The notes beneath the pieces are model-generated. The model ran no database searches. It saw only the letters and a program-made list of their open reading frames with translations, and was not told where the DNA came from. The translations under genes and the position numbers were made by a program. From the NCBI GenBank assembly GCA_963755635.1, contig CAVWKS010000036.1, positions 558,001 through 622,000 of the forward strand: a stretch of DNA of 64,000 nt, read 5' to 3'. Origin of the DNA: AC-32 sp963755635. Lineage in GTDB: Bacteria; Actinomycetota; Thermoleophilia; Gaiellales; Gaiellaceae. Below, one piece after another: positions 9,181-17,638 of this stretch. Every line of letters starts with the position of its first letter. The first letter of the stretch is position 1.

Positions 9181-10502
9181 CCTCTTCTCGCTTCTTTCGG
9201 ACGTAGCCTTCCTTGTTCTCCTGCCGCTGGCGCGCGATCGCGAGAGCTTCCGCCGGGACGTCCTCGGTGATGACCGAGCCCGCCCCGATCCAAGCATCGT
9301 CGCCAACCTCGACCGGCGCAACAAACGCATTGTGGACGCCGGTCCTGACGTTGCGCCCGATCTTCGTCCGTCCCTTCGGCTTGCCCTCCTCGTGCGGGAA
9401 GTTGACCGTGATGTTCCCGGCCGCGACGTTCGTGTCTGCGCCGATCTCCGCGTCTCCGATGTACGACTGGTGGGGCACTTTCGTGCGCTCGCCGATGCGT
9501 GAGTTCTTGATCTCCACGAACGCACCCGCCTTGGCGCCGGCCTCCAGCACCGTTCCAGGGCGAAGGTAACAGAACGGGCCGACCAGCGCACCCGGGCCGA
9601 CCTCCGCGTCGACGACGACCGCATGCGGGCCGATCTCGGCGTCCGTCGCGACCTTCGTGGAGCCGCGCAGGACCGTGAACGGCTGGATCGTCGTGTCCGG
9701 CTCGAGCTCCACCGTGGGATCGATCCACGTCGTCTGCGGGTCGACGATCGTCGCGCCCGCGAGCATGTGCGCCTCGTTGATCCGGTCGCGCAGAACGGCG
9801 GCGGTCGCCGCGAGCTCGACGCGCGTGTTGACGCCGACCTCGGCGTCGTCGTCGTCCTGGTAGACGGCCACGCGCTCGCCGCCCGCGACGAGGTCGCGGA
9901 TCGTGTCGGTCAGGTAGAGCTCGCCCTGCTTGTTCTGGGGCTCGAGCCGCTCCAGCGCCGGCCAGAGCTTGGGCGCGTCGAAGACGTAGATCGAGGAGTT
10001 GATCTCCGTCAGGGCAAGCTCGGCCTCGCTCGCGTCCTTCGCCTCGACGATCGCCTTGAGCTCGCCATCCGGTCCGCGGACGACGCGGCCGTAGTTGCCC
10101 GGGCTCTGGCGCTCGAACGAGAGGACGGTCGCTGCGGCCTGCTCGCTGCGATGGGTCGCGAGCAGCCGCTCGAGGTCTCGGGCCTGATCGCCGCGGCGTC
10201 GCCGCTGATCACGAGCACGTCGCCGTCGAAGCCGTCGAGCGCCTCGCGCGCGCCGCCGCCGCGTCGCCGGTGCCGCGCGGCTCCTGCTGCACCGCGACGT
10301 CACTCCCGCGAACTCGCCCTCCGTCCCGGGTGACGTGACGACGACCAGCGGATCCGGCGCGAGCGCCCGCGCCGCCTCGATCACCCAGTCGACGAGCCGC
10401 CTGCCGAGCAACGGGTGCAGGTGCTTCGGCGTCTGCGAGTGCATGCGTGTGCCAAGGCCGGCGGCGAAGCACCACAGCTGCGAAGCGGCGTCTCTCGGTC
10501 AC
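9173..10502 (-). CDS. glmU: Bifunctional UDP-N-acetylglucosamine pyrophosphorylase / glucosamine-1-phosphate acetyltransferase (several frameshifts)
   Basis: Makes UDP-GlcNAc for peptidoglycan. The start is GTG 10502 (RRRFAAVVL), and the nucleotide-binding motif AAGLGTRM appears only after a one-base correction near 10465. Further indels near 10305, 10250 and 10180 are needed to read VAVQQEPRGTGDAA and LVISGDA in line with the rest. From about 10170 the frame is continuous: GNYGRVVRG, YLTDTI, then the left-handed beta-helix acetyltransferase (FCYLRPGTVLEAGAKAGAF, KVPHQSYIGDAEIG, GNITVNF). The downstream neighbour prs is the usual partner. The errors are consistent with poor local sequence. 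Confidence 0.93.
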
Positions 10503-10506
10503 AAGG

Positions 10507-10577
10507 CTGGGGCGCCAGGATTCGAACCTGGGATCGCGGGACCAAAACCCGCTGCCTTACCACTTGGCTACGCCCCA
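10507..10577 (-). tRNA. tRNA-Gln (anticodon UUG)
   Basis: The minus strand folds into a full cloverleaf. The acceptor TGGGGCG pairs with CGCCCCA, and the anticodon arm GCGGG/CCCGC holds the loop TTTTGGT with anticodon TTG. The T arm contains GGTTCGAATCC. The 3' CCA is not encoded. It lies 5 bases upstream of glmU. Confidence 0.95.
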
Positions 10578-10591
10578 ATGACGGTCCAGAG

Positions 10592-10966
10592 TTAATGCCG
10601 GTCGGAGAGCAGGAACAGGACGGCGATCACGGCGAAGATTCCTGCCAGGACGAGCGCAAGCCAGCTGAGGAGGAAGGAGAAGATCACGACGACGACGGCA
10701 AGGGCCTGCGAGGCGCCGGCGATCCACGTGACCTGGCGGGCCGTGTCGGAGCGGGCGTCCCGGCCCCAGAACAGGTAGAGGGCGAGCAGCGGGATCGAGA
10801 TCGCGATCACCGTCCAGCGCGAGACGTCGTGCAGGAAGGCGACGATGATCCCCTCGATCACCGCGATCCAGAGCGCAAGCCGGATTCGCCGCACGCGCAA
10901 CCACCGGCCAAAGCGCGTGGTGCGGTGCTCGATCGTGCCCGCCTCGAGCGGCCTGTCGGTCGCCAT
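10592..10966 (-). CDS. Four-helix integral membrane protein, unknown
   Basis: Encodes 124 residues with a short charged N-terminus (HRTTRFGRWLRVRRIR) and about four transmembrane segments (LALWIAVIEGIIVAFLHDV, TVIAISIPLLALYLFWG, ALAVVVVIFSFLLSW, ALVLAGIFAVIAVLFLL). No catalytic motif is visible. It sits between ispE and tRNA-Gln, transcribed in the same direction. Its ATG is preceded by TACGGT at 6 bases, so it probably has its own leaderless promoter and may lead the tRNA-glmU-prs unit. Confidence 0.7.
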   Translation of the reverse strand: MATDRPLEAGTIEHRTTRFGRWLRVRRIRLALWIAVIEGIIVAFLHDVSRWTVIAISIPLLALYLFWGRDARSDTARQVTWIAGASQALAVVVVIFSFLLSWLALVLAGIFAVIAVLFLLSDRH

Positions 10967-10972
10967 GCATCA

Positions 10973-10978
10973 ACCGTA
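10973..10978 (-). promoter_or_regulatory. -10 element of the 10592-10966 gene (leaderless type)
   Basis: Minus-strand TACGGT, then 6 bases, then ATG at 10966. Confidence 0.4.
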
Positions 10979-11020
10979 CCAAGCGGGAACGGTCAGCCAT
11001 GTGCGGCCCGCGCGCGGAGC

Positions 11021-11787
11021 TCACGCTGCCGCAGCCCGAGCCTGCTCGCGGTGGGTGAAGAGCCCGTAGACGACAGGGCCCGCGCCGCTGACGTCCGCGC
11101 GAAACGCGCCCTGGCCGAGCAGCGCGTCCGTCAGCGGGGACGAGGAAAGGTCGTTCGGCGGCAGGGCCGCGAGGTCGCGTGGCCGCCGCACCGCAGCGAG
11201 CGCCTCGTCGAAGGCTGCGCGCCGCTCGTCGTAGCCGTCTGCGCCGGCGCGCGCGTCGAAGGCGGCGTAGACGGACTCGGTCGATTCCTTGTGCGCGCCG
11301 CTCGGGAGGAGCAGCACGACCCAGTAGTCCTGGGGGAGGTCGAGCTGCGTCAGCTCGGTGCCCGTGCCTTCGGCCAGCTGCGGGCCCGAGGTGAGGAAGA
11401 AGGGCACGTCGGCGCCCAGCTCGGCCGCCAGCTTGTGCAGCGCCGCCGGCGGTAGAGGCTCGGCAGCGTCTCGTTGGCGAGGCGGAGCGCGGTCGCGGCG
11501 TCTGAGCTGCCGCCGCCGAGGCCGCCGGCAACGGGGATCCACTTCCAGATGCGGGCACGCCAGCGCGGGTCGACCCCGGCCGCGGCGGCGAGGCTCTCGA
11601 GCGCGCGCCGGACGAGCGTGTCCTCGGGAAAGCCCTCGACGCCGAGGGCAGGTGCGTCCTCGAGCGCGATCCGGTCGGCGAGGTCGAGCCGCTGCATGAC
11701 CGTCGCGACCTCATGGCGCCCGTCCTCGCGCTGCGGCCCGACGACGAGCGCGAGGTTCAACTTCGCGGTGGCCGGCGCTCGCCTCAT
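11021..11787 (-). CDS. ispE: 4-diphosphocytidyl-2-C-methyl-D-erythritol kinase (one frameshift)
   Basis: GHMP kinase of the MEP isoprenoid pathway. The N-terminus TAKLNLALVVGPQREDGRHE has the Lys-Asn substrate motif. The ATP-binding glycine motif is PVAGGLGGGSSDAATALRLAN. Near 11455 one base is missing; the next frame continues PLPPAALHKLAAELGADVPF, TSGPQLAEGTGTEL and a C-terminal SGAGPVVYGLF. The ATG overlaps the rsmA stop as ATGA, giving the chain metG-tatD-rsmA-ispE that is frequent in Gram-positive genomes. Confidence 0.92.
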
Positions 11788-12563
11788 CTGGCCAGCTCCT
11801 CTGTAAGCGCGGCGAACTCCGGGGGGCTCAGCTCCTCGGCCCGCACCGCGGGTTCGCGGCCGATCGCCTCAAGAGCTGCCGCCGCTCGCTCGCGCGTGGT
11901 CAGGCCGGCAAGCTCGAGCGAGTTCGCAAGGCGCTTCCGGCGGTGCGCGAAGGCCGCCGTGACCGTCCGCTTGATCTGCGCGAAGGACGGAGGCAGGGAG
12001 CGGCGGCGGAACGCGACGAGCGCCGAGTCGACGTTCGGTCGCGGCCTGAAGACGTTCCGCGAGACCGGGTGGAAGCCCGTGCGCTCAGCCGCGAGCTGAA
12101 CCAGCACGGAGACCGCGCCGTAGGCCTTCGTCGAGGGCTCCGCGAAGAAGCGGTCGGCGACCTCGCGCTGGACCATCACGCACCAGAGCTGGACGCTCGG
12201 CAGGCTGTCGAGGCTCTCGACCACGAGCGGCGTCGCGATGTTGTACGGCAGGTTGGAGACGAGCTTTCCCGGCGCCGGCTGGAGCGCCCCCAGGTCGAGC
12301 TGGAGCGCATCACCGAACCCAAGCTCCACGTTCGCGTGACCCGCCAGCCGCTCGGTGAGCTCGGGCTCGAACGAACGGTCGAGCTCGATTGCATGGACGT
12401 GGCCTACGCGGTCCGCGAGGTAGGCGGTGAGGACGCCGAGGCCCGGCCCGACCTCCAACACGACGTCTTCGGGGCCGAGATCGGCCAGGCGGCCGATCAC
12501 TCCGAGGATGTTCTCGTCGGCGAGGAAGTGCTGGCCGAGCCTCTTCTTGGCCCTCGGGATCAC
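11784..12563 (-). CDS. rsmA: 16S rRNA (adenine1518/1519-N6)-dimethyltransferase
   Basis: 259 residues, intact. Dimethylates two adjacent adenines near the 3' end of 16S rRNA during 30S assembly. Motifs: AKKRLGQHFLADENIL at the N-terminus, SAM-binding VLEVGPGLGVLTAYLAD (motif I), IELDRSF (II), GDALQLD (III), catalytic SNLPYNIATPLV (motif IV, NLPY) and VMVQREVADRF. The GTG start at 12563 was chosen because it forms a GTGA junction with the tatD stop and begins right at the conserved N-terminus. Confidence 0.96.
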   Translation of the reverse strand: MIPRAKKRLGQHFLADENILGVIGRLADLGPEDVVLEVGPGLGVLTAYLADRVGHVHAIELDRSFEPELTERLAGHANVELGFGDALQLDLGALQPAPGKLVSNLPYNIATPLVVESLDSLPSVQLWCVMVQREVADRFFAEPSTKAYGAVSVLVQLAAERTGFHPVSRNVFRPRPNVDSALVAFRRRSLPPSFAQIKRTVTAAFAHRRKRLANSLELAGLTTRERAAAALEAIGREPAVRAEELSPPEFAALTEELAR

Positions 12564-13306
12564 GAGAGGCCGAACGCCGCCGCGGCGTTCGCATCGAGCC
12601 GCTCGGCGAGGAGGCCCGGCTCCTCGCCGCGTGCCTCCGCGAGCGCGGCGACCGTGTGGACGACGTTCGCCGGCTCGTTCGGACGTCCGCGCCGCGGCTG
12701 CGGGCTGAGGTACGGGCTGTCGGTCTCGGCGAGGAGGCGCTCCGCAGGGACCCGGCGCGCGGCTTCGCGCAGCTCCTCGGCCTTGGGGTACGTGACGTTG
12801 CCCGCGAACGAGACGTAGTAGCCGCGCTCCAGCGCGACGGGCAGCAGTGCGGGGCTCGAGAAGCAGTGCAGGACGACGGTGCCAGGGAAGCCGGCGAGCG
12901 CAGCCGCGGTGTCTTCGTCGGCCTCCCGCGTGTGGACGACGACCGGCTTGCCGAGCTCGGCTGCGAGTTCGAGCTCCCGCGCGAAGAGGTCGCGCTGACG
13001 CTCGCGCGGCGCGTAGTCGCGGTAGAAGTCGAGCCCTGTCTCGCCCACGGCGACCGCCCGCTCGTCGCCAAGGAGCTCGCGGAGCTCGTCGAGCCGCTCG
13101 GCGTCGTCGTCCGCCGCCTGATGTGGGTGGATCCCCAGCGCGGCCCAGACGCCGGCGTGCTGCCGCGCGAGCTCGAGGGTCGCCCGGCACGAGTCGAGCC
13201 CGGAGCCGATCGAGATCACCCGCCCGACGCCAGCCTCTCGTGCCCGCGCGAGAACCGCTTCGGGCGGATCCGCGCACGCGTCGAGGTGCGCGTGCGTGTC
13301 GGTCAC
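12560..13306 (-). CDS. tatD: TatD family metal-dependent DNase
   Basis: 248 residues. A TIM-barrel metal hydrolase of the amidohydrolase superfamily; family members act as 3'-5' exonucleases or DNases. Metal ligands are visible: TDTHAHLD (HxH near the N-terminus), VGETGLDFYRD (Glu), VVVHTREAD (His), VLHCFSS (His) and LAETDSPYLSPQ (Asp). The GTG start at 13306 overlaps the metG stop as GTGA. The reading frame extends upstream through metG only as antisense-like nonsense, so the internal GTG is preferred. Confidence 0.95.
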   Translation of the reverse strand: MTDTHAHLDACADPPEAVLARAREAGVGRVISIGSGLDSCRATLELARQHAGVWAALGIHPHQAADDDAERLDELRELLGDERAVAVGETGLDFYRDYAPRERQRDLFARELELAAELGKPVVVHTREADEDTAAALAGFPGTVVLHCFSSPALLPVALERGYYVSFAGNVTYPKAEELREAARRVPAERLLAETDSPYLSPQPRRGRPNEPANVVHTVAALAEARGEEPGLLAERLDANAAAAFGLS

Positions 13307-14829
13307 GCCGCGGCGGTCGGCAGGTCGACGCGCGGGAAGAGCGGAGCAGCCGCCTCGATCCCTTCGGTCGCGTCCGTCTTGCCGTACGCGATCTGCTCCA
13401 GGGAGAGGTCGAGCGGCTGGCGGATCGCGCCGAGGATCCGGGGCGCCGTCTCCGGCAGGTACGGCGAGAGGGCAACGGCTACCGCGCGCAGACCGTCGGC
13501 GAGGTCGTAGAGGACCGCGTCGAGCTGCGCGGCCTTCGCCTCGTCCTTCGCCAGCTCCCACGGAGCCGTCTGCTCGACGTGCCGGTTGAGCCAGCGGACG
13601 AGCTCCCAGACGTCCTCGAGCGCGGCCGTCAGCTCCCATGCGTCGAAGCGCTCGACGAGCTTCCCGCGCAGCCGGTCGAGCAGGTCGCGGAGCTCCGCGT
13701 TCGGTTGTCCCGGGGCGATTCGCCCCTCGCGGTAGCGGGCGATCATCGCGGTCGTCCTCGAGACGAGGTTGCCGAGGTCATTCGCGAGCTCGCGCTCGTA
13801 GCGCTCGTGCAAACCGTCCAGCGACGCGTTCCCGTCCTGGCCGAACGAGACCGAGCGCAGCACCCAGAAGCGAACCGCGTCCGGACCGTAGATCTCGGTG
13901 AGCTCCAGCGGGTCGACCGCATTGCCCGCCGACTTGGAGAGCTTCTGCTTGTCCAGCCCCAGCAGCCAGCCGTGGACGAACAGCTGCTGCGGCACCTCGT
14001 AGCCGGCGGACAGGAGCAGCGCCGGCCAGAAGACGCAGTGGAAGCGCAGGATGTCCTTGCCGAGCACGTGGTGCGCGTGCGGCCAGAAGGCCTCGCGGAG
14101 GTCCTCCCCGTCCCGCGCGTACGTGAGCGCGCTGAGGTAGTTGATGAGCGCGTCTACCCAGACATAGGTGACCTGCTCCTCATCCCAGGGGATCGGTACG
14201 CCCCACGGCTGGCCGGCGCGGCTGACGCTGAAATCCTGGAGACCACCCTCGATGAAGCTCCGGGCCTCGTTGTAGCGGAACTTCGGCAGGACGAAATCAG
14301 GCCGCTCGTCGTACAGGGCGAGCAGGCGGTCCTGGTAGGCCGAGAGCCGGAAGAAGTAGTTCTTCTCCTCGATGTACTCGGGCCGGGTGCCGTGATCGGG
14401 ACAGAGGCCGTCGACCAGGTCGGCCTCGCTCTTGAACTCCTCGCAGCCGACGCAGTAGAGGCCGGCGTAGACGTCCTGGTAGATGTCGCCGTTGTCGTAG
14501 ATGCGCTGCAGGAACTCCTGCACGAAGCGCTTGTGGCCCTCGTCCGTCGTGCGGATGAAGAAGTCGTACTCGGCGTTGACCTGCTTCGGCAGCTCACGCC
14601 AGTGCCTCTCGACGATGTCGTCGACGAACGCCTTGGGATCGACCCCCGCCTCTTCGGCCACGCGGTAGACCCTCGACGCATGCTCGTCGGTTCCGGTCAG
14701 GAAGAAGGTCTCGTCGCCGCGCTGGCGGTGATGCCGGACGACGATGTCCGAGGCGATGGTCGTGTACGCGTTGCCGATGCTCGGCGTCGCGTTCACGTAG
14801 TAGATGGGTGTCGTCAGGTAGAAGCGCAT
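13303..14829 (-). CDS. metG: Methionyl-tRNA synthetase
   Basis: 508 residues. A class I synthetase that charges tRNA-Met. The N-terminus MRFYLTTPIYYVNATPSIGN carries the HIGH-equivalent SIGN, and the KMSKS-equivalent is KLSKSAGNAV. The zinc knuckle has the CVGC type with LCPDHG, and the anticodon-binding helical domain includes ELTAALEDVWELVRWLNRHV. There is no C-terminal tRNA-binding extension, as usual for the shorter form. ATG 14829 was preferred over the upstream in-frame start because it begins the family N-terminus exactly. The gene overlaps the long reading of the upstream M23 gene. Confidence 0.97.
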   Translation of the reverse strand: MRFYLTTPIYYVNATPSIGNAYTTIASDIVVRHHRQRGDETFFLTGTDEHASRVYRVAEEAGVDPKAFVDDIVERHWRELPKQVNAEYDFFIRTTDEGHKRFVQEFLQRIYDNGDIYQDVYAGLYCVGCEEFKSEADLVDGLCPDHGTRPEYIEEKNYFFRLSAYQDRLLALYDERPDFVLPKFRYNEARSFIEGGLQDFSVSRAGQPWGVPIPWDEEQVTYVWVDALINYLSALTYARDGEDLREAFWPHAHHVLGKDILRFHCVFWPALLLSAGYEVPQQLFVHGWLLGLDKQKLSKSAGNAVDPLELTEIYGPDAVRFWVLRSVSFGQDGNASLDGLHERYERELANDLGNLVSRTTAMIARYREGRIAPGQPNAELRDLLDRLRGKLVERFDAWELTAALEDVWELVRWLNRHVEQTAPWELAKDEAKAAQLDAVLYDLADGLRAVAVALSPYLPETAPRILGAIRQPLDLSLEQIAYGKTDATEGIEAAAPLFPRVDLPTAAA

Positions 14830-15835
14830 CGCTCTCAATGATACGAGCCGCCTTGCGCCCGGCCCTGTTGGCGCGCCGGGCACGCCTGAGCTCCCGCACG
14901 GTGAGGAGCACGGCGAACAGGAGAGCTATGGCGAGCAGTCGCGGAGCGCTCGAGTGGCGCGCTCGTGCCGCGGTCGGGACACCGGGCGCGACCACGTCGG
15001 GCGCGCGCGGAGCGTGGATTGCCATCCGCCGAGCGGGCACCCGGGCCGGTTGCCGGGAGGGCGCGAAGCGGCTGCCGTGACGCACGGCGTGAGTCGAGCG
15101 CGTCGGGCTCGGGCGAACGCGACGAACGTTGCGGCTCACGTGCGAGCGCGTGGGGTGCGCAACCTGCGCGGCAGTCTTGACCTCTTGCCGCCGAGACCTC
15201 GGCACCTGAACGCGCTGCCCGATCGCCGGCGCCTGCGGGGGACCGGCCGGATCACCCACGGGCGGCGGCGGGACCGCGGCGGGCGGAGCGGGATCGCCGG
15301 CCGGCGCGGGATCCGGCGGTGGCTGTGGAACAGGGCTGGGATCCGGCGGCGGCAGCGGCGCCGGCGCGGGCTGCGTTCCAGGCAGGTAGCCGAGCGGATC
15401 GAGGTAGCCCTGCGGATCGGACGCGAGCCGGACGCCGAGATGGACGTACGGCTGCGCGAGCTCGGGATCGCCACTCGGGCCGACGGCCCCCACGACCTCT
15501 CCTTCCGAGACCGCGTCTCCGCGCCGCACCGAGTAGGCGCCGAGGTGCACGAGCGTCACGGAGTAGCCGTCGGCGCTCAGGATCGAGACCGTCTTCCCGG
15601 CACTCGGCACCGAGCCCGCGAACGTGACCGAGCCCGACACCGGCGCCTCGACGGGCGTCCCGCCGGGCGCGCCGATGTCGATCCCGCGGTGAGCGCCGGC
15701 GGCGTAGGGATGGGCGCGATCGAAGGAGAAGACCGTCAGCACCGGCCCGTTGACGGGCCAGCTCCAGCCCAGCGCGGAGGCCGGTGCAACGAGCGCAGCG
15801 ACGACGACTACCGGAATCAAGACACGCACTTGCAT
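14594..15835 (-). CDS. Secreted M23 (LytM-type) peptidase with Pro-rich stalk and C-terminal membrane helix
   Basis: The start ATG 15835 leads into a signal peptide (VLIPVVVVAALVAPASALG). An M23 domain follows: GAHRGIDIGAPGGTPVEAP has the first metal His and Asp, and the later VHLGVRL has the HxH-type His. A proline-rich linker (about residues 170-235), an Arg-rich stretch and a transmembrane helix (LLAIALLFAVLLTVREL) come next. It probably cleaves or remodels peptidoglycan outside the cell while anchored. The frame runs on 236 bases into metG as Arg-rich nonsense; a single indel just before metG would instead end it at a TGA about 10 bases before the metG ATG. The true C-terminus is therefore uncertain. 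Confidence 0.8.
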   Translation of the reverse strand: MQVRVLIPVVVVAALVAPASALGWSWPVNGPVLTVFSFDRAHPYAAGAHRGIDIGAPGGTPVEAPVSGSVTFAGSVPSAGKTVSILSADGYSVTLVHLGAYSVRRGDAVSEGEVVGAVGPSGDPELAQPYVHLGVRLASDPQGYLDPLGYLPGTQPAPAPLPPPDPSPVPQPPPDPAPAGDPAPPAAVPPPPVGDPAGPPQAPAIGQRVQVPRSRRQEVKTAAQVAHPTRSHVSRNVRRVRPSPTRSTHAVRHGSRFAPSRQPARVPARRMAIHAPRAPDVVAPGVPTAARARHSSAPRLLAIALLFAVLLTVRELRRARRANRAGRKAARIIESDALLPDDTHLLRERDAEHRQRVHDHRLGHRRPASPPARRRDLLPDRNRRACVEGLPRGRRGGGRSQGVRRRHRREALA

Positions 15836-15868
15836 GAACCTTCGTTGTCGGACATGGCAACGACGACC

Positions 15869-15898
15869 ACGGTAGCAAGGCCTGTCCATCGTTGTCAA
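15869..15898 (-). promoter_or_regulatory. Sigma-70-type promoter of the M23 peptidase gene
   Basis: On the minus strand a perfect -35 TTGACA (15893-15898) and a -10 TACCGT (15869-15874) are separated by 18 bases. The predicted leader to ATG 15835 is about 27 bases with GAAGG before the ATG. This is the clearest housekeeping promoter in the window. Confidence 0.65.
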
Positions 15899-15904
15899 AT
15901 CGGG

Positions 15905-16708
15905 CTACAGCGAGCCGCGGTAGAGACGATTCCGCGACGCGCCTGTCAGGCCGGAGACGATCTCGGCCGCCCGCCGGCGCGGCACGCCCAGGCCTGTGAG
16001 CTCGCCCACCGCTGCCGCGGCGGCATCCTCGTCGACGACCGGCGCCTCTGCCGGGCCGAGCACCAGCGTGATCTCGCCCTTGGCTCCGTCCCGGAACCGG
16101 CTCGCCAGCTCGACAAGCGTCCCGACCGCGACCTCCTCGAACCGCTTCGTCAGCTCCCGGCAGACCGCCGCCGGGCGCTCGGGGCTGACCCGAGCGAGAG
16201 CGCGAAGCGACGCCGCCAGCCGCTGCGGCGACTCGAATGCGACGACCGGCCAGGGCCAGGCCCGCAGCTCCTCGGCCAGCGCGCCGAGTGCCCTCTCGCC
16301 CCGAGGCAGGTAGCCGACGAACTGGTAGCGCTCGGCCTCGAAGCCGGACGCGACCAGCGCGGTCTCGACCGCGGATGGGCCGGGCAGGACCGTCACCTCC
16401 ACCCCGGCCTCGCGTGCCGCCCCGATCAGGCGAGCCCCCGGGTCGGAGATCCCCGGCAGGCCGGCGTCGCTGACCAGCGCGATCCGCTCCCCGGCCTGGA
16501 GGCGCGGCAGCAGCGCAGCGGTGCGCGCCGCCTCGTTGTGCTGGTGGTACGAGAGCAGCCGCGCACGCACGCCGTGCCGCTCGAGCAGCTTGCGCGTGTG
16601 CCGCGTGTCCTCGCAGAGCACCACGTCCGCCTCCGCGAGCTCGCGCAGGACGCGGAGCGTCACGTCCTCGAGGTTCCCGATCGGGGTCGCGCAGACCGCG
16701 AGCGGCAT
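15905..16708 (-). CDS. rsmI: 16S rRNA (cytidine1402-2'-O)-methyltransferase
   Basis: 267 residues. Tetrapyrrole-methylase-fold SAM enzyme that 2'-O-methylates C1402 in the decoding centre. Motifs: LAVCATPIGNLEDVTLR (N-terminal P-loop-like), VLCEDTRHTRKLL, SDAGLPGISDPG, VTVLPGPSAVETALVASGF and VAFESPQRL. The C-terminal RsmI HTH-like helical region is also present (GVPRRRAAEIVSGLTGASRN). The ATG shares its A with the TAA stop of the ROK gene, so the two are translationally coupled. Confidence 0.96.
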   Translation of the reverse strand: MPLAVCATPIGNLEDVTLRVLRELAEADVVLCEDTRHTRKLLERHGVRARLLSYHQHNEAARTAALLPRLQAGERIALVSDAGLPGISDPGARLIGAAREAGVEVTVLPGPSAVETALVASGFEAERYQFVGYLPRGERALGALAEELRAWPWPVVAFESPQRLAASLRALARVSPERPAAVCRELTKRFEEVAVGTLVELASRFRDGAKGEITLVLGPAEAPVVDEDAAAAAVGELTGLGVPRRRAAEIVSGLTGASRNRLYRGSL

Positions 16709-17628
16709 TACTCGCGCAAGGCCTCGAACCCGATCATCCCGGCGCCGATCACGCCCGCCTCCATGCCGAGCGCGGCAGGGACGACGGGAACGGTGTCGCG
16801 GGCCGGAGCCAGGCCCTCCACTGCCAGGACTTCGCGGGCGGGCGCGAGCAGGAGCTCTCCCGCAGCCGTGCCGAAGCCGCCGCCGATCACGACCAGCTCG
16901 GGCTCGAAGACGTTGACGAAGCTGGCGATCCCCGCGCCCAGCGCGCGCCCGATCTCGGCGAGCGCCGCGATCGCCTCCGCGTTCCCGTCCTGCGCGGCGA
17001 CGACGAGGTCGGCTCCCTTGGAGCCCGGGCCGAGGAGCTCGACGGCCCGCTTGTCGGACGCCGGCCCGGCCGCGTACGACTCGAGATGCCCGTGCCCGCC
17101 GCAGCCGCAAGGCAGCCCGTCGCGCTCGATCACGATGTGGCCGAGCTCGGCCCCGCTCCCGGTCGCCCCGCGGTACGGCCGGCCGTCGAGGATCAGGCCG
17201 CCGCCGACGCCGGTGCCGAGCGTGAGCATCACCACGTACCGCGCGCCCCGCGCGGCGCCCGCATGCCACTCGCCGATCGTTGCCGCGTTGCCGTCGTTGT
17301 CGATCCCGACCGGCAAGCCGTGCCGCTTCCGCATCCGGTCGCGGAAGTCGACGCCTTCGAGCGGGATGTTCACCGACGCGACGGCGCGGCCCGAGCGCTG
17401 GTCGATCCGCGACGGCAGCCCGAAGCCGAGCGCCGCGACTTCCGCCTCGCCCCGCACCTGCTCGACCACCCGGTCGAGCTGGTCGAGCAGCGCCTCTGCC
17501 GAAGAGGTCTCGGTCTCAGACAGCAGACGCTCCTCGATCGAGCCGTCCGGCGCGATCACAGCGGCGAGCGTCTTCGTCCCGCCCACGTCGACGCCGATGA
17601 CCCGCTGCTCCAAGGCGCTGGGTACCAT
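16708..17628 (-). CDS. ROK family sugar kinase, probable glucokinase
   Basis: 306 residues. Phosphorylates a hexose (glucose most likely) with ATP. An N-terminal phosphate loop VIGVDVGGTKTLAAVIAPDG leads to the ROK signature MLTLGTGVGGGLILDG. The catalytic Asp is in GIDNDGNAATIGE, and the zinc-binding cluster is LPCGCGGHGHLES. ATG 17628 is the outermost start. However, that codon lies inside the -10 TATGGT (17624-17629), and TTG 17613 (LEQRVIGVDVGG) fits the promoter and the family N-terminus better. Followed by rsmI. Confidence 0.88.
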   Translation of the reverse strand: MVPSALEQRVIGVDVGGTKTLAAVIAPDGSIEERLLSETETSSAEALLDQLDRVVEQVRGEAEVAALGFGLPSRIDQRSGRAVASVNIPLEGVDFRDRMRKRHGLPVGIDNDGNAATIGEWHAGAARGARYVVMLTLGTGVGGGLILDGRPYRGATGSGAELGHIVIERDGLPCGCGGHGHLESYAAGPASDKRAVELLGPGSKGADLVVAAQDGNAEAIAALAEIGRALGAGIASFVNVFEPELVVIGGGFGTAAGELLLAPAREVLAVEGLAPARDTVPVVPAALGMEAGVIGAGMIGFEALRE

Positions 17629-17629
17629 A
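17623..17629. promoter_or_regulatory. Symmetric -10 element TACCATA between the ROK kinase and LytR-CpsA-Psr
   Basis: Plus strand TACCAT lies 10 bases before ATG 17639. The complementary strand reads TATGGT 10 bases before TTG 17613. One 7-bp TANNNTA element is thus equally placed for both divergent genes. Confidence 0.4.
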
Positions 17630-17638
17630 CGCCGCCGG

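Noticed and set aside
14954..17638. Long plus-strand frame running into the LytR-CpsA-Psr gene
   Set aside because: Only the part from ATG 17639 has family similarity. The upstream 890 codons lie antisense to the M23 peptidase, rsmI and ROK genes.
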